This document shows positions 1 to 7,039 of a stretch of DNA of 8,247 bases, one piece after another (position 1 is the stretch's first letter; each line of letters begins with the position of its first letter). The stretch comes from Clostridiales bacterium (GTDB taxonomy: Bacteria; Bacillota; Clostridia; Oscillospirales; Acutalibacteraceae). A program made the position numbers and the translations under genes. A model generated the notes under the pieces. The model did no database searches and had not been told where the DNA came from. It was given only the letters and a program-made list of their open reading frames with translations. Where the stretch lies: the NCBI GenBank assembly GCA_020860025.1, contig JAJBVC010000019.1, positions 1 through 8,247 on the forward strand, written 5' to 3'.

Positions 1-2
1 TT

Positions 3-44
3 TCTGTTATCAGCGAAGAAGAATTTATGGGAATGATTAAATGA
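3..44 (+). CDS. 3' end of an unidentified upstream gene (partial)
   Basis: The third frame reads SVISEEEFMGMIK and then TGA at 42-44. That stop overlaps the ATG of the next gene (41-43) in an ATGA junction, the same kind of junction seen twice further down the cluster, which is the main reason to accept this frame as coding. The other two forward frames stop at 34-36 and 38-40 without such a junction. Only 13 residues are visible, too few to assign a family. In Firmicutes, YnbB-type genes often lie near miaA, so miaA is one candidate, but the visible tail cannot test this. Confidence 0.55.
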   Translation, partial: SVISEEEFMGMIK

Positions 45-874
45 GAGAATTCAGAAAAAAGCAAAAAAGATTATTTTCTGTAATGAAAATACTCGTTATT
101 GTCAGTGCGGTTTTAATTTTTATTTATATTGGCGTTCAGCCGTACGTTGCAGAGCTGAGCAATGTTGCAGCCGTAGTTTGCAGTTATATCTGTGATTTAC
201 TTGTTATAGTTGATATGGTTATTATTTTTTCCTATTATTCAAAATACGGGAAAAGCGACAGCTTTTTAACTCAAATTGAGCATGAAATAAGTGATGCTGG
301 ATATTATTTTACATCACACAGTGAAAATAGTGCGGATGATTATATTATCTCAATTTGTGATGATTTAAAATCCTGTCGCTACTCTATTGATAAAAATATT
401 ACTGTTGACGATTTCGATTTTGCTGTACGTGCCTATACGAAAAAAGAAATGTTCTATATTGCAGATATTAATGACCTTGATAAAAATGATGTTCTCGCAT
501 ATATAGACACGGTTATAACGGATGTTACGGTACATAAAATCAGACGAAAAGGCGATGTAGTTATTTGTTTTATTACCGATAAAGCTGATGACGGCGCCGT
601 ATCACTAAGTAAAATGATTACGCCTATAGGAAAAAAAGAACAACTTAAAATAGCAATTTCAATTGTTGAACTTTCAAGCGACAGAGTTTACTTTTTAGGT
701 AATATGCCGACAAAATGTCAGCAAATGATTGTAAATCACGTTATGAACTGTGATTTGCCTCTGGATGAGAAATACATCGGTAAGGAGCGATTACAGTTTC
801 AGGACGAGCTTGAAGAACGAATGAAGGATTTTAATATAAAAGATTTTAAAGACGGCAATTTTTATGCTCATTGA
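41..874 (+). CDS. Conserved-looking membrane protein of unknown function, two N-terminal helices and a cytosolic domain
   Basis: I do not recognise a family for this 277-residue protein. The N-terminus is basic (RKKQKR at residues 5-10), followed by two hydrophobic segments at about 14-33 and 41-65 separated by a short PYVAEL-type loop. Positive charges on both sides suggest a helical hairpin with both ends inside the cell and about 205 residues (72-277) in the cytosol. That domain mixes acidic and hydrophobic strands and ends in a charged, probably helical stretch (about 243-265). No catalytic motif, metal cluster or nucleotide loop is visible. The ATG overlaps the preceding stop, with GGGA at 29-32 eight bases upstream. 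The stop lies directly on the murD ribosome site, so its translation is probably coupled to murD. A role near the envelope, for example beside cell-wall synthesis, is only an inference from that position. The reading frame is intact and codon use resembles its neighbours. Confidence 0.8.
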   Translation: MREFRKKQKRLFSVMKILVIVSAVLIFIYIGVQPYVAELSNVAAVVCSYICDLLVIVDMVIIFSYYSKYGKSDSFLTQIEHEISDAGYYFTSHSENSADDYIISICDDLKSCRYSIDKNITVDDFDFAVRAYTKKEMFYIADINDLDKNDVLAYIDTVITDVTVHKIRRKGDVVICFITDKADDGAVSLSKMITPIGKKEQLKIAISIVELSSDRVYFLGNMPTKCQQMIVNHVMNCDLPLDEKYIGKERLQFQDELEERMKDFNIKDFKDGNFYAH

Positions 875-879
875 GGAGG
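874..879 (+). promoter_or_regulatory. Shine-Dalgarno site AGGAGG that fixes the murD start
   Basis: AGGAGG lies six bases before the ATG at 886. Its first A is the last base of the upstream gene's TGA stop (872-874), so ribosomes finishing that gene end on the murD ribosome site. The frame could be extended back to a TTG at 871, but that codon lies immediately before and overlaps the site's own region, so ATG 886 is preferred. Confidence 0.85.
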
Positions 880-885
880 ATTAAA

Positions 886-2322
886 ATGAATAAAAAAGCT
901 AAAGAATATTTCGACAGTTTAAAGGGTAAAAAGGTAGCGTTTGTCGGAATGGGCGTTGCAAATGTTCCGTGTGCTGAATTTTTAGCCGGGTACGGCGCAG
1001 AGGTGTATGCCTGCGACAGGCGAGATTTTGATTATATAGGTGTTGATATTTGTAAAAGACTTGAAAAACTTGGGGTAAAATTTTCACTCGGTGAGGATTA
1101 TTTATCTGTTTTGCCTCAAATGGATTTAGTTTTTCGCTCTCACGGAATTTTACCGTTTCAAAATCAGTGGATTGGCGAATGTATTGAACGTGGGCAAAAG
1201 GTTACAACCGAAATGGAAGTATTTTTTAAACTATGTCCGGCAAAGATTATCGCTGTAACAGGCTCTAACGGCAAAACTACTACTACAACACTTATATCAA
1301 AAATGCTTGAAAAGCAGGGTTATAATGTTTATCTCGGCGGAAATATAGGCAAGGCGCTGATGCCTGAACTTGATACGATAAGTGAGCAGGATATTGCTGT
1401 TGTTGAGCTTTCATCATTCCAGCTTCTTACAATGGGTAATCTTGTAAATTCACCCGACGTAGCTGTTGTTACCAATATTGAATGTACTCATCAAGACCAT
1501 CATATAAGCCTTGATGAATATGTTGACGCTAAACGAAATGTTTTAATTTATCAAAATTCCGATTGTAAAACAGTTCTTAATGCCGATTGCGATTATTCAA
1601 TAGGCGGTCGTGTTTATCACGATATGAGATATGATGTTCGTGGAAAGCTTTCTGAATTTTCAATTGAACACTCGGTTTCAAACGGCGCATATATGAATAA
1701 TGACGGCGATATTATTTACAATGATAACGGTAAAGAAACTTACGTTATGAATAAAAGCGATATCGTTATTCCGGGCGACCATAATATTGAAAATTACTGC
1801 ACCGCAATTTGCGCCGTATGGGGAATGGTTGATGTTGATAATATAAAATCTGTTGCAAATGAGTTTGGCGGTGTTGAGCATAGAATAGAGTTTGTAAGAG
1901 AATTTAATAACGTACGTTATTATAACGATTCAATAGCAACGTCGCCGTCACGTGTTATAAGCGGTCTTAAAGCGTTTGACCAAAAGATAATCGTTATTAT
2001 GGGCGGTTCCGATAAAGGCAACGATATGAGCGAGATGGTGCCTTATATTTTAAATAACGTTAAGCTTTTAATTTTAAACGGTGCAACCGCCGATAAGATT
2101 TACAGTGTTGTTGAAAATTTTGACGGCTATAAAGACTCGGGACTTATAATGCTTAAAACGGATAATTTGGAAAATGCCGTGCTTCTTGCAAAGAAAAATG
2201 CAAAGAGTGGCGACATAGTTTCACTTTGCCCGGCTTGTCCGGCGTTTGACCAGTTTAAGACCTTTGAATACCGTGGAAGAAAATATAAAGAGCTTGTAAA
2301 TGGATTTGGTGAAAATGAATAA
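886..2322 (+). CDS. murD: UDP-N-acetylmuramoyl-L-alanine--D-glutamate ligase (MurD)
   Basis: MurD is the cytosolic Mur ligase that uses ATP to add D-glutamate to UDP-MurNAc-L-Ala, the second amino acid of the peptidoglycan stem peptide. The 478-residue protein has the three expected parts. These are an N-terminal Rossmann-like UDP-binding domain (KKVAFVGMGVAN, about 15-26), a central ATPase domain with P-loop TGSNGKTT (125-132), and a C-terminal domain closing with CPACPAFDQF (448-457). Other family residues are VELSSFQL (E174), THQDHH with the expected metal-site His202, DAKR with Lys216 in the position of the carbamylated lysine, GDHNIENY (297-304), and EHRIEFV (331-337). The usual C-terminal NDSKATN is NDSIATSPSR here (347-356), so the canonical lysine is isoleucine. 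I recall similar variants from clostridial MurD, so this is probably lineage style and not loss of activity. The gene follows the membrane-protein gene by 11 bases and overlaps the first M42 gene. Confidence 0.95.
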   Translation: MNKKAKEYFDSLKGKKVAFVGMGVANVPCAEFLAGYGAEVYACDRRDFDYIGVDICKRLEKLGVKFSLGEDYLSVLPQMDLVFRSHGILPFQNQWIGECIERGQKVTTEMEVFFKLCPAKIIAVTGSNGKTTTTTLISKMLEKQGYNVYLGGNIGKALMPELDTISEQDIAVVELSSFQLLTMGNLVNSPDVAVVTNIECTHQDHHISLDEYVDAKRNVLIYQNSDCKTVLNADCDYSIGGRVYHDMRYDVRGKLSEFSIEHSVSNGAYMNNDGDIIYNDNGKETYVMNKSDIVIPGDHNIENYCTAICAVWGMVDVDNIKSVANEFGGVEHRIEFVREFNNVRYYNDSIATSPSRVISGLKAFDQKIIVIMGGSDKGNDMSEMVPYILNNVKLLILNGATADKIYSVVENFDGYKDSGLIMLKTDNLENAVLLAKKNAKSGDIVSLCPACPAFDQFKTFEYRGRKYKELVNGFGENE

Positions 2323-3334
2323 TACTATTGATTTACTTAAAAAATTAACATCGGCTGTCGGTGTTTCGGGTGCCGAGGATAATATAGTTGTACTTTTAAC
2401 TAAGATACTGTCACAGTATGGTAACGTCAGCGTTGACTGTATGAATAATGTTTACTGTACATTCGGCGAGGGCTATCACTTCTTGCTTGACGCTCACCTT
2501 GATGAAATTGGTCTTATTGTGACTGATATTACCGACGACGGATTTATTAAGGTAGGAAAGTGTGGCGGAATTGATTTAAGAATGCTTCCGGCTTATGAGG
2601 TCAGCGTATGGGGCAAAAAAGAAATCAAGGGCGTTATTTCCACGTTACCGCCGCATTTGCAAACGAGTGATGATGAAAAAAAGGCACCGAAGCTTAAAGA
2701 TATTGCTGTTGATACAGGACTTAAATCTGATGATATAAAAAAATATGTTTCTCTCGGTGACAGAATTACATTTAAGCGTAATTTTACAGAGCTTTTAGAC
2801 GATAATATTTCATCATCCTGCCTTGATGACAGAGCAGGTGTTGCTTCAATACTCATGGCACTTGACAGACTTAAAAAACTGCCGTGCAAAATTACCGTTT
2901 TGTTTTCTTCTCAGGAGGAAGTCGGTACGAGAGGAGCTAAAATCGGTGCATTTTCAAAAAATGTTGACGAGACTATTTCCGTTGACGTATCGTTTGCTTA
3001 TACTCCGGGCTGTGACAAGTCTGACTGCAAGGAACTTGGAAAGGGTGCAATGATTGGCTTTTCGCCTATACTTGATTCTGAAATGTCTAAAGATTTAGTT
3101 AAAACTGCAGCGAAGTATAATATCCCTTATCAGTGTGAAATTATGTCTGGTACTACGGGAACAAACGCAGACGTTATTTCAATTAATGAAAACGGAATTA
3201 AAACGGCGCTTATTTCAATACCAGAAAAATATATGCACCAGCCTGTAGAGGTTGTAAATATAAATGATATTAAGGCGGTTTCCGACTTGATTTTTTCTTA
3301 CATCAGCGAAAGGGCAGGTGAAATCGATGCTTAA
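2300..3334 (+). CDS. M42 family metallopeptidase (glutamyl aminopeptidase / FrvX-like), copy A
   Basis: This is a cytosolic dinuclear-metal aminopeptidase of family M42, which usually forms large tetrahedral (TET) assemblies that trim peptides from proteolysis. In 344 residues the metal and catalytic residues are all visible: DAHLDEIG with His66, CLDDRAG with bridging Asp176, SSQEEVGTRGA with catalytic Glu206 and ligand Glu207, SVDVS with Asp229, and MHQPVEV with His313. Residues about 72-165 form the usual inserted beta domain (GVISTLPPHLQ then SLGDRITF). SGTTGTNADVISI (283-295) matches the GRTGTDAD-type branch of the family (FrvX/YhfE-like). The start is uncertain: ATG 2300 has AAAGAG seven bases upstream and gives a 23-base overlap with murD; ATG 2315 would give 339 residues and an 8-base overlap. 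Peptide specificity cannot be read from the sequence. Some relatives carry an old 'endoglucanase' label that these motifs do not support. Confidence 0.92.
   Translation: MDLVKMNNTIDLLKKLTSAVGVSGAEDNIVVLLTKILSQYGNVSVDCMNNVYCTFGEGYHFLLDAHLDEIGLIVTDITDDGFIKVGKCGGIDLRMLPAYEVSVWGKKEIKGVISTLPPHLQTSDDEKKAPKLKDIAVDTGLKSDDIKKYVSLGDRITFKRNFTELLDDNISSSCLDDRAGVASILMALDRLKKLPCKITVLFSSQEEVGTRGAKIGAFSKNVDETISVDVSFAYTPGCDKSDCKELGKGAMIGFSPILDSEMSKDLVKTAAKYNIPYQCEIMSGTTGTNADVISINENGIKTALISIPEKYMHQPVEVVNINDIKAVSDLIFSYISERAGEIDA
3316..3321 (+). promoter_or_regulatory. Ribosome site AGGTGA that decides the start of the second M42 gene
   Basis: AGGTGA lies five bases before ATG 3327, inside the last codons of the first M42 gene. 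A GTG at 3318 would lengthen the protein by three residues but falls within this site, so ATG 3327 is the better start. Confidence 0.7.
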
Positions 3335-4328
3335 CGAACTATGTCAGCTGTGCGGTACTTCCGGCGATGAGAAAAATGTACGTGATTATATTATAAATCA
3401 AATTAAAGATTGCTGTGAATATACAGTCGACCCTTTAGGCTCGGTAATTGCATTAAAAAAGGGAAGAAAAGTACCTGCCAAAAAAGTTATGCTCTGTGCT
3501 CATATGGATGAGGTTGGATTTATTATTACAGATATTGATGACGACGGTTATCTTAAATTTGCACCTGTCGGAGGAATTGACTCAAAGGTTGTCTGTGACA
3601 GGGTAGTTACTGTAAATTCGGTTAAGGGAGTTATAGGATTAAAGCCGGTTCATCTTCTTTCAGATGATGAAAAAAATAAATCTCCCGATTTTAAATCACT
3701 GAGAATTGATATTGGAGCAGGCAGTAAAGAAATTGCCGAAAAATATGTCAGCTTAGGCGATTATGCTTATTTTTCGTCTGATTATTATACATTCGGAGAC
3801 GGTTATATTAAATCAAAGGCTCTTGATGACAGAATCGGCTGTATGCTTATGATTGAACTTATAAAAAGCGATCTTGAGTATGACACATATTTTTGCTTTA
3901 ATGTTCAGGAAGAAGTCGGACTGCGTGGCGCAGCCTGTACGTCATATACTGTTCAAAGTGACATTTCTGTTGTGCTTGAGGCTACAACAGCCGGTGATTT
4001 ATGCGGTGTTACAGGTGGGGATAGGGTTTGCGTTTTGGGAAATGGCCCCGTTATATCCTTTATGGACGGCAGAACAATTTATGATAAAGAACTTTATAAT
4101 CTTGCAATGAACACAGCTAAAGAAAATAATATTCCCGTACAGACAAAGACTGCCATTGCAGGCGGTAATGATGCGGGAGCTATTCAAACGAGAGGAAAGG
4201 GAAGCAGAGTTATTGCCATATCACTTGCGTGCAGATATATTCATTCGCCGTCAAGCGTAGTAAAATCAAGCGATATTGACTCTGCAAGAGCGTTTCTTAA
4301 CGTATTTCTGCCAAAATTATATGATTAA
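3327..4328 (+). CDS. M42 family metallopeptidase (aminopeptidase), copy B
   Basis: This second M42 enzyme has 333 residues and is clearly diverged from its upstream neighbour. It has a full active site: CAHMDEVG with His59, ALDDRIG with bridging Asp167, NVQEEVGLRGA with Glu195 (catalytic) and Glu196 (ligand), VLEATTAGD with Glu218 as the terminal ligand, and YIHSPSSVV with His306. The inserted domain is recognised by GVIGLKPVHLLSDDEK (101-116) and SLGDYAYF. IAGGNDAGAIQTRGKG (277-292) is the classic M42 GGTDAGAI pattern, whereas copy A has the TGTNAD pattern. Copy A also has Asp at the ligand position where this one has Glu. The two are therefore probably members of different M42 subfamilies and not a recent duplication. 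The gene overlaps copy A by 8 bases and the acetyltransferase gene by 8. It likely acts in cytosolic peptide turnover; the exact N-terminal residue preference is unknown. Confidence 0.93.
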   Translation: MLNELCQLCGTSGDEKNVRDYIINQIKDCCEYTVDPLGSVIALKKGRKVPAKKVMLCAHMDEVGFIITDIDDDGYLKFAPVGGIDSKVVCDRVVTVNSVKGVIGLKPVHLLSDDEKNKSPDFKSLRIDIGAGSKEIAEKYVSLGDYAYFSSDYYTFGDGYIKSKALDDRIGCMLMIELIKSDLEYDTYFCFNVQEEVGLRGAACTSYTVQSDISVVLEATTAGDLCGVTGGDRVCVLGNGPVISFMDGRTIYDKELYNLAMNTAKENNIPVQTKTAIAGGNDAGAIQTRGKGSRVIAISLACRYIHSPSSVVKSSDIDSARAFLNVFLPKLYD

Positions 4329-5043
4329 ACAAATTTCTGATGAAAAAGTAATTTTTTCTTTCGGAGTAAGGGATATTTATTCACTTCGTATTTTATCACT
4401 TCTTGATGCATACGGATGCACTTATAATTTTGCGTGCTTTTATGCTCAAATTGATGATGATTCAAATATTACCGCTATTATGTCACGCCTTGATAACGAC
4501 TGGACGCTTTCATATTCTCACACCTGCAATAAATATGAGATAGCCGAATTTATAGGCTCATTAGGCTACAGTTCATTTTTGTGTGATTGTGATTTTATTT
4601 TAAACGGAAAATATGATGAAGGCATTGTGATGAAAAGCAATAAGAAGATTGAATTTTCTATGCCGTTTTGTAAAATCGACAGGTATCCGAAGCTGATGGA
4701 TTTATTTAATTTTCTTGATTATGATACAGCTGATTTTGAAAGCTGGTACGTTGATATAAGCCATAGAATACGCCATAACTCTGCGAGAGCTTATACTCTT
4801 TTGGTTGATGGTGAAACGGTGTCAAGCGGTATTTTTTCCGCTATATATCACGACTATGCAATTCTTACATCTGTTCAAACAGCTCCGAGCTTTAGAAAAA
4901 AGGGATATGCGTCTGTGTTGGTTTCTCAAATGATAAGTGATATTAAAGGCAGTGTTTACCTTATGCGTGAGAAAAATAATAACGAGAGCTTTTACAAAAA
5001 TCTCGGCTTTGAAGATATTGGCAAATGGAGAATGTATAAATGA
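4321..5043 (+). CDS. GNAT family N-acetyltransferase with an unassigned N-terminal half
   Basis: The protein has 240 residues. The C-terminal half is a GNAT domain that binds acetyl-CoA: SVQTAPSFRKKGYASVLV (184-201) carries the R-x-x-G-x-A pyrophosphate loop at 192-197, and FYKNLGF (224-230) is the usual closing motif. Before it, a segment with SWYVDISHRIRHNSARAYTL (141-160) and DGETVSSGIF supplies the first strands of the fold. Residues 1 to about 110 show no GNAT loop and could be a degenerate second GNAT-like domain or a substrate-binding extension; I cannot tell which. The acceptor substrate is unknown. ATG 4321 overlaps the M42 stop by 8 bases; no clear ribosome site precedes it, so translation probably depends on coupling. 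A TTG at 4276 would add 15 residues deep inside the M42 gene and is less likely. The stop forms an ATGA overlap with the next gene. Confidence 0.85.
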   Translation: MIKQISDEKVIFSFGVRDIYSLRILSLLDAYGCTYNFACFYAQIDDDSNITAIMSRLDNDWTLSYSHTCNKYEIAEFIGSLGYSSFLCDCDFILNGKYDEGIVMKSNKKIEFSMPFCKIDRYPKLMDLFNFLDYDTADFESWYVDISHRIRHNSARAYTLLVDGETVSSGIFSAIYHDYAILTSVQTAPSFRKKGYASVLVSQMISDIKGSVYLMREKNNNESFYKNLGFEDIGKWRMYK

Positions 5044-6302
5044 ATTCCTTTTTTAATATTAGTGAAAAAATAGAAAAAGCGTCTGAAAAAGCGATGCAGA
5101 TGTGCAGTGAACAGTTTAAGTTAATTGATGATATTACCGAATATAACCAATTAAAGGTGCAAAAGGCTTTTATTGATAATTCAATATCAGAAAGTCACTT
5201 TTCACCAAGTACAGGCTACGGTTACGGCGATAGGGGAAGAGAAGCACTTGATAAGGTTTGGGCACAGGTTTTCGGCGCTGAGGATGCACTTGTTCGTCAT
5301 AATTTTACTTGCGGCACACACACTCTTTCGGTCGCTTTGTTTGGTGTATTGCGACCCAGGGATAAAATGCTTTGCGTTACAGGTACACCGTATGATACTA
5401 TTCACAGCGTAATAGGTATAAGCGGAAACGGTATGGGCTCTTTAAAGGAGTTCGGAGTTTTATATGATGAAGTACCTCTGAGGGATGAAAGACTTGATTA
5501 TGAAGCTATTGAATCAGCCGTTGACGACAGCATTACTATGGTTTACATACAGAGAAGCCGAGGTTATGAACTAAGACCAAGCCTGTCCGTTGCAGAAATT
5601 GAAAAAGTATGTAAAATTGCTAAGTCAAAAAATCCAAATGTTATTGTAATGGTTGATAACTGTTACGGTGAATTTGTTGAAAAAACAGAGCCTACCGAAG
5701 TTGGTGCTGATTTAATAGCAGGTTCTCTTATAAAAAATGCCGGTGGCGGAATTGCAACAACCGGCGGTTATATTGCCGGAAGGCACGATTTAGTTGAAAA
5801 AAGCGCTTACAGGTTGACAACTCCCGGTCTTGGTAAGGAGGTTGGCGCAACGTTTGGTCATAACAGAGAGCTTTTTATGGGTCTGTTTTATGCACCGCAT
5901 ACTGTTGGCGAGGCGGTTAAAAGCGCCGTTTATATAGCTGCGTTATTTTCACATTTCGGATACGATGTTACACCAAGATATGATGAAATACGTCATGATA
6001 TAGTTCAGTCGCTCGGTCTTGAAAATCCCGAAAGTCTTGTTGCATTTTGCCAAGGTATACAAAGCGGAAGTCCTATTGACAGCTTTGTTCTTCCCGAACC
6101 GTGGGATATGCCGGGGTATGACAGTAAGGTGGTTATGGCGGCAGGTGCTTTTACACTTGGCTCTTCAATAGAACTATCAGCGGACGCTCCGATACGTGAA
6201 CCGTATTATGCGTGGATTCAGGGCGGTCTTAATTTTTACAGCGCAAAAATCTGTGCTGAGCTTGCGGCACAGCAAATGGAGGATAAGGGTTTACTAAAAT
6301 GA
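5040..6302 (+). CDS. PLP-dependent 'methionine gamma-lyase family' protein (YnbB-like; 'aluminium resistance' family)
   Basis: This 420-residue protein is a fold-type I PLP enzyme of the family annotated as methionine gamma-lyase family or aluminium-resistance protein, with Bacillus subtilis YnbB as a member. Visible landmarks are STGYGYGDRGREALD (57-71), FTCGTHTLSVALFG (89-102) in the cofactor phosphate region, VDNCYGEF (205-212) with Asp206 placed to contact the pyridine nitrogen, and ADLIAGSLIKNAGGGIA (223-239) with Lys232 as the expected Schiff-base lysine. TTGGYIAG follows, and the C-terminal region ends in EPYYAWIQGGLNFY (387-400). The length is typical of the family. The reaction is not established from sequence; C-S lyase activity is the usual suggestion and the aluminium label comes from early work on one homologue. 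ATG 5040 overlaps the GNAT stop, with GGAG at 5027-5030 nine bases upstream. The gene is part of the coupled run. Confidence 0.93.
   Translation: MNSFFNISEKIEKASEKAMQMCSEQFKLIDDITEYNQLKVQKAFIDNSISESHFSPSTGYGYGDRGREALDKVWAQVFGAEDALVRHNFTCGTHTLSVALFGVLRPRDKMLCVTGTPYDTIHSVIGISGNGMGSLKEFGVLYDEVPLRDERLDYEAIESAVDDSITMVYIQRSRGYELRPSLSVAEIEKVCKIAKSKNPNVIVMVDNCYGEFVEKTEPTEVGADLIAGSLIKNAGGGIATTGGYIAGRHDLVEKSAYRLTTPGLGKEVGATFGHNRELFMGLFYAPHTVGEAVKSAVYIAALFSHFGYDVTPRYDEIRHDIVQSLGLENPESLVAFCQGIQSGSPIDSFVLPEPWDMPGYDSKVVMAAGAFTLGSSIELSADAPIREPYYAWIQGGLNFYSAKICAELAAQQMEDKGLLK
6284..6289 (+). promoter_or_regulatory. Ribosome site TAAGGG for the DUF2461 gene
   Basis: TAAGGG, nine bases before ATG 6299, lies inside the last codons of the PLP-enzyme gene. 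A stronger GGAGG at 6278-6282 is probably too far (16 bases) to serve this start, although both may help recapture ribosomes at the ATGA junction. Confidence 0.5.
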
Positions 6303-7021
6303 GCGAATATAATTTTAAGGGCATCAGCCCTGAAAGTATTGAACTTTTATGTCTTAACAGATTTAATGATTCACGTGCTTTTTATGAAGAAAATAAAGAG
6401 AAATTAAAGCAAGGTATCACTATCCCGATGCGACAGATAATGCTTGATTTAAGCGAGCTTATGTATGACATTGATGATAAGATGCTGACCGATCCCGTTA
6501 AATCGGTTTCACGTATTTACAGAGATACACGGGGAAACAGAAGCAAAATAAAATACAGAGAAAATATGTGGATGTTTTTTCGTCGATATAAAAATGAATT
6601 TCCGTCGGCACCATTTTATTATTTTGAGTTTTATCCTAATTCCTTTGGCTACGGTCTTGTGTTTTATACGTACAGACCGGCTGTCTTTAAAGAGGTTCAC
6701 AAACTGATTTTAAAGCATCCCGACAGGTGGCTTGACGCTGTTGAGGCGTGTAAGCAGGCGGGATTTACAATGAGTACAAGTGGCGTTTATAAAAAGGATT
6801 TGTATCCCGATGCTCCAAAGGAACTTAAAGAATATTTAATGATGAAAAATATTAGTTTTTCCTATTCATCTTCGGATATGAGCAGGATTAACACTCCAAA
6901 TTTAATTGATGAGCTTAAGCTTGCTTTTGATATTGCAAGACCTATGTACGAATTTATGATTGAAGCTTATGAAAATATGCTCAGGGAAAAGCTTATCAGT
7001 CCCGAGGATTATTACAGATAA
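6299..7021 (+). CDS. DUF2461 family protein
   Basis: The 240-residue protein matches the DUF2461 pattern. It starts with an N-terminal 'FYEENKEKLKQGITIP' stretch (28-43), continues with the diagnostic DPVKSVSRIYRDTRGNRSKI (65-84) followed by KYRENMW, and then has an aromatic strand (YYFEFYPNSFGYGLVFYTYR, 106-125) and PDRWLDAVE (140-148). In other members the core reads approximately as 'S(I/V)-x-R-I-Y-R-D-x-R-F-S-K-D-K-x-P-Y-K', so the basic RIYRD cluster is kept while the phenylalanine-serine after it is replaced by glycine-asparagine. The biochemical role of the family is unknown to me. It is soluble, with no signal peptide or membrane helix. Its ATG overlaps the PLP-enzyme stop in an ATGA junction; addB begins 18 bases after its stop. 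The run ending ISPEDYYR is the natural C-terminus. Confidence 0.87.
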   Translation: MSEYNFKGISPESIELLCLNRFNDSRAFYEENKEKLKQGITIPMRQIMLDLSELMYDIDDKMLTDPVKSVSRIYRDTRGNRSKIKYRENMWMFFRRYKNEFPSAPFYYFEFYPNSFGYGLVFYTYRPAVFKEVHKLILKHPDRWLDAVEACKQAGFTMSTSGVYKKDLYPDAPKELKEYLMMKNISFSYSSSDMSRINTPNLIDELKLAFDIARPMYEFMIEAYENMLREKLISPEDYYR

Positions 7022-7029
7022 TGACAGAC

Positions 7030-7035
7030 AGGTGA
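7030..7035 (+). promoter_or_regulatory. Ribosome site AGGTGA supporting a TTG start for addB
   Basis: The addB frame is open only from 7025, just after an in-frame TGA at 7022-7024. It contains no ATG before the conserved N-terminus. AGGTGA ends four bases before TTG 7040, slightly close but the only plausible site in the 18-base gap between the DUF2461 stop and the TTG. Confidence 0.65.
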
Positions 7036-7039
7036 TATT

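Noticed and set aside
810..840. Possible promoter before murD (TTGAAG, then TAATAT/TATAAA)
   Set aside because: The boxes match only in part, or only with a poor 19-base spacer. Such matches are frequent by chance in AT-rich coding sequence.
871..888. Upstream TTG start for murD adding five residues (MRRIK)
   Set aside because: The TTG sits on the AGGAGG ribosome site and reads that site as Arg-Arg; ATG 886 has ideal spacing.
2593..2889. A 98-codon minus-strand frame in the first M42 gene
   Set aside because: It is antisense to the M42 domain with catalytic motifs. The Ser-rich translation arises from complementing Asp/Glu/Lys codons.
2862..2918. TTGACA and internal AGGAGG in the first M42 gene
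   Set aside because: No -10 box follows, and AGGAGG encodes the catalytic QEEVG motif; no start codon with a sensible downstream frame is present.
5814..5841. Perfect TTGACA followed by AAGGAGG inside the PLP-enzyme gene
   Set aside because: There is no -10 box at a suitable distance and no start codon correctly spaced after AAGGAGG. Both are explained by the coding of Leu-Thr and of the conserved GLGKEVG.
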